Source of the DNA: Finegoldia magna
GTDB lineage: Bacteria; Bacillota; Clostridia; Tissierellales; Peptoniphilaceae
Direction of reading: 5' to 3'
NCBI RefSeq assembly: GCF_003182075.1
Contig: NZ_QGTH01000015.1
Coordinates: 1-56,405 of the forward strand
Length of the DNA: 56,405 bases
Shown here: one piece after another, positions 1 through 6,959 of the stretch
Layout of the letters: each line of letters begins with the position of its first letter
Position numbering within the stretch: the first letter of the stretch is position 1
Made by a program: the position numbers and the translations under genes
The notes under the pieces: generated by a model
Seen by the model: only the letters and a program-made list of their open reading frames with translations
Databases searched by the model: none
What the model was told of the DNA's origin: nothing

Positions 1-385
1 ATTTTTTATTTGATTTGGTCATTTCTTTTTTAGGCCTTCCTCTGTTATCTTCTAGCCCAGATAGACCTCGTTCTTGATAAGCTTTCTCCCATCTGTACAC
101 CATAGATCCATTTACAAGATTGAAATGATCTGCAGTCTCTCTAAGCGAAGTATTATTGATCTGCCTATATTGTATTACAGATAGCTTAAATTCACTAGTG
201 TAATTATTGTTTTTTAACTTTTTTGATAAGTTATCAAAGCCTTTAGATTTATATTGGTTTATCCATAGCTCTAACGTGCTTTTAGGAATGCTATATATTT
301 TAGCTATTGATTTGATTCCACCTGATTCACCTGATAAGTATTCTAGTACTAATTTTATTTTAAATTCTTTTGTATATTTTGGCAT
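1..385 (-). CDS. IS3-family transposase OrfA (HTH protein), partial
   Basis: Open from an ATG at 385 to the window edge, 128 codons with no stop. The N-terminus (MPKYTKEFKIKLVLEYLSG) and two helix-turn-helix units are typical of OrfA of the IS150/IS3 group: one at about residues 20-45 (IKSIAKIYSIPKSTLELW), and one at about 75-100 (TSLRETADHFNL, then MVYRWEKAYQERG). The family binds the element's ends and makes the active OrfAB transposase by programmed frameshifting with orfB. The 3' end is cut by the window, so whether the copy is intact cannot be told. Confidence 0.8.
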   Translation of the reverse strand, partial: MPKYTKEFKIKLVLEYLSGESGGIKSIAKIYSIPKSTLELWINQYKSKGFDNLSKKLKNNNYTSEFKLSVIQYRQINNTSLRETADHFNLVNGSMVYRWEKAYQERGLSGLEDNRGRPKKEMTKSNKK

Positions 386-390
386 ACAAA

Positions 391-423
391 AACCCCTCCA
401 TCCGTATTCCGGATTTTGGGGTT
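391..423. repeat. Interrupted hairpin at the IS end, just upstream of orfA
   Basis: Outer arms AACCCC (391-396) and GGGGTT (418-423) and inner arms ATCCG (400-404) and CGGAT (410-414) form a stem with a 3+3 internal loop and a 5-nt apical loop. It overlaps the inferred terminal repeat and ends 6 nt upstream of the orfA start. In an RNA read into the element it would sequester the ribosome-binding region, a common way for IS elements to mute transposase when transcribed from outside. That role is inference. Confidence 0.45.
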
Positions 424-467
424 CAGGTCAATTTATAGATTATCTACTTCTTTTTTTCTATTAATTT

Positions 468-1940
468 TTATTGTCTTAGGTTAGTAATAAATGATGATGG
501 AATTTTATCGTTGTTTTGAAATTCTTTTTTCCACATTTCTGCATAATTTCCTATTGCCCATTCACTCATTATAATAGAATCATCTTTCGTAATTGGTATA
601 CTACCTATTAATTTATTATCGTTAGAATAATCATAAATTAATATTTCGTCTGTCGTTTGAACTATTAGTATTCTTTTATCAGGAGAAGAATAAGCATCTA
701 TCGCACTGCTTTTTAAATTTTTTATAGATTGCCAATTCATAGATAATTCATCTGGTGATAAATTCAAATGTGAAACGATGTTGAGGATTACATTTTTCAA
801 CTTAATCTCATTATTTTCTTTGAATGTATATTGTGTTTGATAATTCCATTTACCAGAATTTCTTACAATTCCAATATTTTTATAATCTTCATTTTTATCA
901 TTTGAAGAAACTTCAGAATTAGACTCTGTGTATTCTTCTGCAATAGAATTTTTCAATACATTTACAGCTTCTTTTCCTCCGATTTGATCAATATTAAGTT
1001 CATTATTATTGCTCATTTTATCGATATCATATATAGAATAATATTCAAATTGATCCTTATTTCTCATGATTGAAATATATTCTGGACCTAGATATGTTAT
1101 TTCTGCAGATGTGTCAAATTCCAATTTTTTATTTTCTTTAGAATTATCTCCTGAATAAACTGGCTTGGCTAAAAATTGCTCTACATAGTTATTATCAAAT
1201 TCATTCTTTTTGTATTCCATAGTCCAGAACCCATTTTTTCTAGGTAAAAACAATGCAGATGTTTGATAAATCTGTGCGCGATTTTTCTTGTCGATATCCA
1301 ATAAAATAGTCCTATAAGATATATCACTTTCATCATTTCTTACAACTTTATTTTTAATTCCAATTAAAAGAGCAATATTTTCTTTGTCTTTTAAATTGTT
1401 TCCTTTATTTTCATAATATTTACTTTCATAGGTTGACTGGTAATTCTCAATAAAAGTTCTGCTGACTTGATTTTCAGTTTTTTTCATGTAATAAAGCACT
1501 CCGTTGTATGGTAAAATTATATTGTTTTTATCCATTACAACAACATCTTGATAAAACTTGCTGCCATCAGAAATTGTAATGACCATTTTCTTATCTTTAG
1601 AAAATTTCTTACTTATATTTTCATCGCTTGTTTTTTTACTTAGATAATTTTGTAAACTGACAAATTTAGACGAAAATTTAGGGTTTATAGTAAATCTTTT
1701 TCCAAAAACAACTATAGATTCATCGACGTAAAGTTTACCTATTTCATCTGAAACTTTGGATTTAGAATCAGAAAAGCTTTCTTTCTTATCAATTTGCCAC
1801 ACACCTGCTGCAACCAATAAATTATTTTCAGGAACTTTGATATTTTCAACTGCAGATTGTTCTTTATTTCTGAACATTATGAAAACAATCAACAAAATTA
1901 AAACTATCGTACCTACCAAAATACTAGTTGTTTTTTTCAT
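468..1940 (-). CDS. Membrane-anchored extracytoplasmic protein of unknown function
   Basis: I do not recognise the family. About 490 residues: a short basic N-terminus, one hydrophobic segment at about residues 6-23 (ILVGTIVLILLIVFIMF), then a long polar Lys/Asn/Ser-rich domain with no Cys lipobox, so probably a signal anchor with an outside domain. Three in-frame ATGs lie close together; AGGAG at 1950-1954 is optimally spaced for the ATG at 1940, while the ATG at 1949 directly abuts it. It overlaps the 3' end of the sensor kinase gene, suggesting translational coupling, and is last in the regulator-kinase operon. By position it resembles the accessory proteins YycH/YycI that follow walK, but I see no sequence similarity I could defend. 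Confidence 0.75.
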   Translation of the reverse strand: MKKTTSILVGTIVLILLIVFIMFRNKEQSAVENIKVPENNLLVAAGVWQIDKKESFSDSKSKVSDEIGKLYVDESIVVFGKRFTINPKFSSKFVSLQNYLSKKTSDENISKKFSKDKKMVITISDGSKFYQDVVVMDKNNIILPYNGVLYYMKKTENQVSRTFIENYQSTYESKYYENKGNNLKDKENIALLIGIKNKVVRNDESDISYRTILLDIDKKNRAQIYQTSALFLPRKNGFWTMEYKKNEFDNNYVEQFLAKPVYSGDNSKENKKLEFDTSAEITYLGPEYISIMRNKDQFEYYSIYDIDKMSNNNELNIDQIGGKEAVNVLKNSIAEEYTESNSEVSSNDKNEDYKNIGIVRNSGKWNYQTQYTFKENNEIKLKNVILNIVSHLNLSPDELSMNWQSIKNLKSSAIDAYSSPDKRILIVQTTDEILIYDYSNDNKLIGSIPITKDDSIIMSEWAIGNYAEMWKKEFQNNDKIPSSFITNLRQ

Positions 1941-3330
1941 TTTCATCATCTCCTAATGGCAATGTAAACGAAACTGTAGTTCCTTCATCTAATTTAGATT
2001 TAATCATCAATTCTCCCCTGTGAAGTTTTACTATTTCTTCACAAATAGAAAGCCCCAAACCTACATGAGAATTCGAATTAGAGCCTTTGTAAAATTTTCC
2101 AGTTACAAGTTCTATTTCTTCAAATGAAATTCCTATCCCTGTATCTATTATAGATACTTCTGCAAATTTTTCCGTTTTTTCAATATTAATAATTATCGTT
2201 CCTTTTTCTGGAGTAAATTTTATAGCATTATCTAAAATATTAATGAAAACTTGCTTAATTCTATCTTCGTCAAATGTAGCGATGAGTTCTGGACTTTCAT
2301 AATTTAATATCAAATCAATTCCTTTAGAACGAACTTTAGGAAGCAATTGGTTTTTGATATGTTCTGCTAATTCAATTAAGTTTTGTTTTCTCTTAACTAT
2401 TGAAATTCTTCCGGAAGTAAATCTTGAAAAATCAAGTAACTCCTCAACCATATTTGTAAGTCTGTCGCATTCGCTATCGATTATATCTATTCCCATAGTT
2501 GTTGTTTCTAAATCTGAAGGATCATATTTTAAAGTTTGTGCCCATCCTTTTATAGAAGTTAACGGTGTTCTCAATTCATGTGACACACTTGAAATAAATT
2601 CGTTTTTCAATTGTTCTTTCTTGTTAATATTGTCCGTCAATAAATTCAAAGTCATTCCAAGTCTTCCGATTTCATCTGTATCATTTTCTTTTGCTCTTAC
2701 TTCCAAATCACCTTTAGCCATTCTTTCAGCAGTTTTTGCAAGACTATTTATTGGTTTGATAATGCTTTTAGTTAAAATTTTACTCAATAAAATACTGAAT
2801 AATATTACCAAAAATCCGAACAAAGCGAACGATACTGACTTCACTCTTATTGCCCTGTCTACTTCTTTTAAACTTGAAATGTATCTTAAAACTCCGACTT
2901 GTTTTCCCCTGGATTCAAGTGGTACTGAAACAGAAATAATATTTGAATCAGAATAACTAACTTTTCCAGTGTATCTCCCACTTTGACCATTCATCGCGCT
3001 AACTACATCAGATGTTTCTATTTTTTCACCCAAATTAGGGCTTGCTATTGAGTCAAACACGACAACTTGATTATTATCCAAAATTTGCACTTGGCAGTCA
3101 GTTTGTCTATAAAATTGGTTTTTGTCTTCGGCAATTACTTCATCTAATTCATAGTCTGCCATATAAGAACTATATAAATTAGTAGAGTACCTTATTTCGT
3201 TATTCAAAACACCTTCCATTGTAGAATAATAATAAAACTTAGTAGCATAAATAGAAAATATAACAAGTATTATCGCAGTAATACTTGTTAAAAATACAAA
3301 GGAATACATTATTTTGTTTTTAATACTCAT
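1924..3330 (-). CDS. Two-component sensor histidine kinase
   Basis: 468 residues. Transmembrane segments at about 9-30 and 165-184 flank an extracytoplasmic sensor domain of about 130 residues. A HAMP linker follows (about 185-237), then the dimerisation box with phospho-acceptor His251 (SVSHELRTPLTSIKGW), then an ATPase domain with N box (NILDNAIKFTPEKG), G1 (DTGIGI) and G2 (GLGLSIC). No PAS domain is visible, unlike classical WalK. The start overlaps the regulator stop by one base (TAATG), so the two are coupled. The signal sensed is unknown. It should autophosphorylate and pass phosphate to the adjacent regulator. Confidence 0.92.
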   Translation of the reverse strand: MSIKNKIMYSFVFLTSITAIILVIFSIYATKFYYYSTMEGVLNNEIRYSTNLYSSYMADYELDEVIAEDKNQFYRQTDCQVQILDNNQVVVFDSIASPNLGEKIETSDVVSAMNGQSGRYTGKVSYSDSNIISVSVPLESRGKQVGVLRYISSLKEVDRAIRVKSVSFALFGFLVILFSILLSKILTKSIIKPINSLAKTAERMAKGDLEVRAKENDTDEIGRLGMTLNLLTDNINKKEQLKNEFISSVSHELRTPLTSIKGWAQTLKYDPSDLETTTMGIDIIDSECDRLTNMVEELLDFSRFTSGRISIVKRKQNLIELAEHIKNQLLPKVRSKGIDLILNYESPELIATFDEDRIKQVFINILDNAIKFTPEKGTIIINIEKTEKFAEVSIIDTGIGISFEEIELVTGKFYKGSNSNSHVGLGLSICEEIVKLHRGELMIKSKLDEGTTVSFTLPLGDDENEKNN

Positions 3331-4019
3331 TATTTTTTATTTTCCCATCTGTAACCAACTCCCCAAACTGTTACGATATATTTTGGATGAGTTGAATCTT
3401 CTTCAATTTTACTTCTCAACCTTCTCATATTTACATCAACAATTTTAGCATCACCTATGAAATCTTCACCCCATGCTTTATCCATTAATTCATCTCTAGT
3501 TATTGCTTTCCCAGGATTTTGCATCAAAAGTTTTATTATGTTAAGTTCTGTTGGCGTCAATGTAATTTCTTTTCCATTCTTATAAAAAGTTCTTGAATAC
3601 ATATCAAGTTTGAATGTTTCATCTTCAATAATTTGACTATTGTTTTGTTTTTGCGGACTTCTTCTCAAAACAGATTTTATTCTAAGTATCAATTCACGCG
3701 GATTAAATGGTTTTGTCAAATAATCGTCTGCTCCTCTTTCAAGTCCTTCAATTTTATCGTTATCTTGAGTTTTTGCAGTCAACATTATAATAACAATATC
3801 CGGAAATTTATTTCTTAAAATTTTACAAACTTCAAATCCGTCAATTCCAGGAAGCATTATATCTAAAACAGCTACATCTGGCTTGTTTAATTCTGCTAAC
3901 TCTACGCCTTTTTCTCCAGACTCAGCTTCTAATATTTCAAATCCTTCTCTTGCTAAATTTATTTTTGTAAATTGTCTTATATTATCTTCATCTTCTACTA
4001 AAAGAACTTTAATACTCAT
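3330..4019 (-). CDS. OmpR/PhoB-family response regulator
   Basis: 229 residues from the ATG at 4019. The upstream in-frame ATG at 4031 overlaps the GAGGTG ribosome binding site and would lie about at the transcription start, so it is unlikely. The receiver domain has acidic pocket residues in VEDED, phospho-acceptor Asp53 (VLDIMLPG), the conserved Thr in MLTAKT and Lys in LTKPF. The C-terminal winged helix ends TVWGVGYRW, a ResD/YclJ-like ending rather than the WalR type. It is cotranscribed with the kinase at 1924-3330 and likely regulates targets outside this window, perhaps including its own operon. Confidence 0.92.
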   Translation of the reverse strand: MSIKVLLVEDEDNIRQFTKINLAREGFEILEAESGEKGVELAELNKPDVAVLDIMLPGIDGFEVCKILRNKFPDIVIIMLTAKTQDNDKIEGLERGADDYLTKPFNPRELILRIKSVLRRSPQKQNNSQIIEDETFKLDMYSRTFYKNGKEITLTPTELNIIKLLMQNPGKAITRDELMDKAWGEDFIGDAKIVDVNMRRLRSKIEEDSTHPKYIVTVWGVGYRWENKK

Positions 4020-4036
4020 ATCACACCTCATGTATT

Positions 4037-4064
4037 ATTATAACTCATAATTTAGCTAATTCAA
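4037..4064 (-). promoter_or_regulatory. Promoter for the regulator-kinase operon
   Basis: On the minus strand TTGAAT (4064-4059), 16 nt, then TATAAT (4042-4037). It lies across the last codons of addA and the spacer, so regulator, kinase and the 490-residue protein can be transcribed separately from addBA. The predicted start near 4030 supports translation from 4019. Confidence 0.6.
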
Positions 4065-6959
4065 TTGATCTACATAATTGTTAAGAAAAACCTCAACCTC
4101 TTGTTCGCAATTTTGGTAGTAATTTTTTTCAATAATGTATCCTTTTCTTAAATTTACAAGAATCATTTTAATATTTTTGTTGTATTTTTTGTTCAAAACA
4201 TAAGAATAAAACTTCAATTGCATGTGGTATTTTTCGTACAAGTATTCTTGTGATTGTGAACTAATTTTATAATCATAAACTTTTATTTCTTCATCACAAA
4301 ATTCCACTCTATCCATAAATCCAGATATCATTAGATTCTCGTACAATAAATTAAAATCCATTTCATTTTTATAATTTGAAAAATCTGTTATAAATTGGTT
4401 AAAGTTTTTAGTTGCGGCATTGAAAATTTTCTTCTCATCTTCATTTAAGAAATCTACTTCTTTAATACATGGAGAATTACTTCCGTCAGATAATTTCGCA
4501 TACATATGAACCAAATTACCAAGTAATATATAATTTATTGAAGATTTTTGAAGATTACTATCAAAAATTTCTTCATTGGAATTTAAAATACTTGTAATAC
4601 CAATTGGAATAAGTTTTTCGACTTTTACTTTCTTTGGTTCTGGTATATCAAATTTTGTTTGTATTTTTCTTAGTAAAAAAGGTTTCTCATTTAATTTTAA
4701 AAATTTAATATTTCCTCTTTCTTGCAAGTCCTCAATGTATGGACTTATTTGTTTGAAATGTCCCGATTTTTTTGAATTCGAAAAAGATAATTCTTTTTTT
4801 GCACGTGTGAATACCGTATAGTACACGTTGTCTACTTCGTAATCTTCTTCTTCTTCAATTAATTTCTTAACTTTTGTCATTCTGAATTTTGAAAAAGGAA
4901 AATCTAGCACGAATTGCATCTGAATGTTTTCGTTGTCTATAAATAATAAAAATTTGTCTTTGTTAATTGATGGCTTTGACAAATTATCCACTATAACCTT
5001 ACTAAAACCTAACCCCTTTGATTTATGAATAGTCATAAGTTTTACCAAATCACTGTGTTCATCTTCAAAAGACATTTGATATAAGTTAGTATTATTTTCA
5101 AAATAATCTACAAAATCTTCTATACTATAGTTGTTTGCATCAAATTGCTTTGCAATTTCTAAAAATTTAATTATATTTGCCTTTGCTTGAAGATCATTAA
5201 ATAATCCTAAGTAGTCAATCTGTTCAATATAATTAGACATTGAATCGTAAATCGTATATTTTGTAAGATTTTCCGTAAAATCTACAACTTGTTCATCAAT
5301 TTTTTTCATAGTAGACTGATAGTTATCTGTTTGATTCAATATTTCATTGTAATCCACATCATATACATTAGATAATATTCCTACTTTACTTATGTCATCA
5401 CCGTATCGTGCGTATTTTATGAACTGAATCAGATTTAATACTTCTCTGCATTCTTCAAGTCCTTGTTTGTCAAAAATATAATAAGGAATTTTTCTATTTG
5501 CTAAACTTTTTTCGTATTCCGAGAAATCATTCTTAGTTCTAGCTAAGATAGCAGTGTCTTTAAAATTATCTTCATTGATGTATGAAACCAAGATATCTGC
5601 GGAATCATCTTTTGTTTTTGCGTCCTTATTGTTGAGTTTAAATTCATCTCTTCCGATTACTTCTCCCACTTCATTAACTGCGACTAAGCTATCGTATCTA
5701 TCCTTCATTTTATTAGAATAAATGTAATTAATAGGCTCCATTATATTTGGATGAGTTCTATGATTTTCATAAAAAGTGATGTCTTTTCCGCCACTTTTTT
5801 TTATGTCTTCTCTGGTTTTTTCAAATACTTTTATGTTCGCACCCCTAAAACTATATATGGCTTGTTTCGGATCACCAACTACGAAAAGATTATTTCTATC
5901 CAAAGCCTCATTTTCGCTGCACAGTGTATAAAAAATATCTCTTTGTAGATTTGATGTATCTTGATATTCATCTATCATAAAATATTTATACTTTTCTTTA
6001 CACGATTTTAGAATATCACCATTTTCCAGAGCTTTTTTACACATTATTTCAATATCGTTAAAATCTAAGAAACTTTTTTCATTCTTTTTTATTGAATATT
6101 CTCTATTAACTTCTATCAAAATATTGAAAAAACCTTCGTACAAATCTATATAATCTTTTTCTTTATTTGAAAGTATCGCATCAATTCTTTTGTTCACTTC
6201 ATCAATTAGTTCCTGAACATTTTCTTTCTTGCTCTCTCCAAGATTGTCAAAACTTTCTAACAAAAATCTAGTATATTCTGGAATTTCCAAAATTTGTTTA
6301 TCATCATGCAAAAATTTATATAGCCTACTATTTTTCGTAAGTCCTTTGATATTATCTGATTCTTCTCTTAGATCAAATAGATAACTTTTTATTCCGATAA
6401 TATCCTCATCGTCAACATTTCTAAGATTAGTTAGTTGAAGAATTGTTTCTCTTTTAATAACTTCAAAGTCTATGTTATTCGTCCTTAATTTATTGAAAGA
6501 ATCTCTGATAATTTTAAGTGTGTCTGAATATGAAATATCTAACACATTGCCAAGCTTCTTGATAAAATCAATTCTATATTCTAATATTTCGTCAAAAATT
6601 TCATTAATCATTTTATTTGCTTGATCATCTTCAATGATTTGAAAGCTAGGATCTATGGATAAATAGTACGAATTATCTGATACAATTTTTTTACAAAAAG
6701 ATGAAATGGTAGATACATTTATGTCGTCAATTAGTCTGGGATTGTTTAGCTTTTGAATAATTCTATCCTTCATTTCATCAGCAGCTTTGTTCGTAAAAGT
6801 AATGCACACGATACTTTTAATGTCGATACCTTTTTCGTACATATATCTAAATCTTTCAGAAACTACTTCTGTTTTACCAGTTCCTGCACCTGCATTTACA
6901 CAAACATTTTGATTTATCGTTGAATAAGCTAATTTTTGATTGTCGCTGAATTTAATCAT
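4056..6959 (-). CDS. addA: ATP-dependent helicase/nuclease subunit A (AddA), compact
   Basis: 967 residues; typical AddA proteins are about 1200, so this is a reduced version. The UvrD-type helicase core has Walker A at 23-30 (AGAGTGKT), a Walker B DEYQDT, the SFRGAN motif and HKSKGLGF. The C-terminal RecB-type nuclease is complete by inspection: His in LLGNLVHMY, Asp883 (GFMDR), Asp896-Tyr-Lys898 (VYDYKI) and Gln914. With AddB it processes double-strand breaks to 3' single strands for RecA loading, regulated by Chi sites in characterised systems. Its ATG overlaps the end of addB by 8 nt, so the subunits are translationally coupled. Confidence 0.93.
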   Translation of the reverse strand: MIKFSDNQKLAYSTINQNVCVNAGAGTGKTEVVSERFRYMYEKGIDIKSIVCITFTNKAADEMKDRIIQKLNNPRLIDDINVSTISSFCKKIVSDNSYYLSIDPSFQIIEDDQANKMINEIFDEILEYRIDFIKKLGNVLDISYSDTLKIIRDSFNKLRTNNIDFEVIKRETILQLTNLRNVDDEDIIGIKSYLFDLREESDNIKGLTKNSRLYKFLHDDKQILEIPEYTRFLLESFDNLGESKKENVQELIDEVNKRIDAILSNKEKDYIDLYEGFFNILIEVNREYSIKKNEKSFLDFNDIEIMCKKALENGDILKSCKEKYKYFMIDEYQDTSNLQRDIFYTLCSENEALDRNNLFVVGDPKQAIYSFRGANIKVFEKTREDIKKSGGKDITFYENHRTHPNIMEPINYIYSNKMKDRYDSLVAVNEVGEVIGRDEFKLNNKDAKTKDDSADILVSYINEDNFKDTAILARTKNDFSEYEKSLANRKIPYYIFDKQGLEECREVLNLIQFIKYARYGDDISKVGILSNVYDVDYNEILNQTDNYQSTMKKIDEQVVDFTENLTKYTIYDSMSNYIEQIDYLGLFNDLQAKANIIKFLEIAKQFDANNYSIEDFVDYFENNTNLYQMSFEDEHSDLVKLMTIHKSKGLGFSKVIVDNLSKPSINKDKFLLFIDNENIQMQFVLDFPFSKFRMTKVKKLIEEEEDYEVDNVYYTVFTRAKKELSFSNSKKSGHFKQISPYIEDLQERGNIKFLKLNEKPFLLRKIQTKFDIPEPKKVKVEKLIPIGITSILNSNEEIFDSNLQKSSINYILLGNLVHMYAKLSDGSNSPCIKEVDFLNEDEKKIFNAATKNFNQFITDFSNYKNEMDFNLLYENLMISGFMDRVEFCDEEIKVYDYKISSQSQEYLYEKYHMQLKFYSYVLNKKYNKNIKMILVNLRKGYIIEKNYYQNCEQEVEVFLNNYVDQLN

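Larger units (their letters stand above)
1..430 (-). mobile_element. IS3-family (IS150-like) insertion sequence, 5' end only
   Basis: The minus strand carries the start of an orfA-type transposase, preceded by a likely terminal inverted repeat. Read on the minus strand from 430 it begins TGACCTGAACCCCAAAATCC, close in style to IS150-group ends (TG, then a run of C and A). The element therefore probably ends at about 430, and its orfB and other end lie left of the window. The following sequence (431 on) is ordinary AT-rich spacer leading to the next gene. The exact boundary and any target duplication cannot be fixed because the other end is missing. Confidence 0.6.

Noticed and set aside
207-464. 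Open reading frame on the plus strand at the left edge
   Set aside because: Antisense to the transposase gene and crossing the IS end; no ribosome binding site or family features.
2354-2956. 200-codon plus-strand frame opposite the sensor kinase
   Set aside because: Shadow of the histidine kinase gene, which has complete catalytic motifs on the other strand.
3330-4019. Assignment as WalR of the essential WalRK system
   Set aside because: The C-terminus (TVWGVGYRW) and the lack of a PAS domain in the kinase do not match WalRK; left unnamed.
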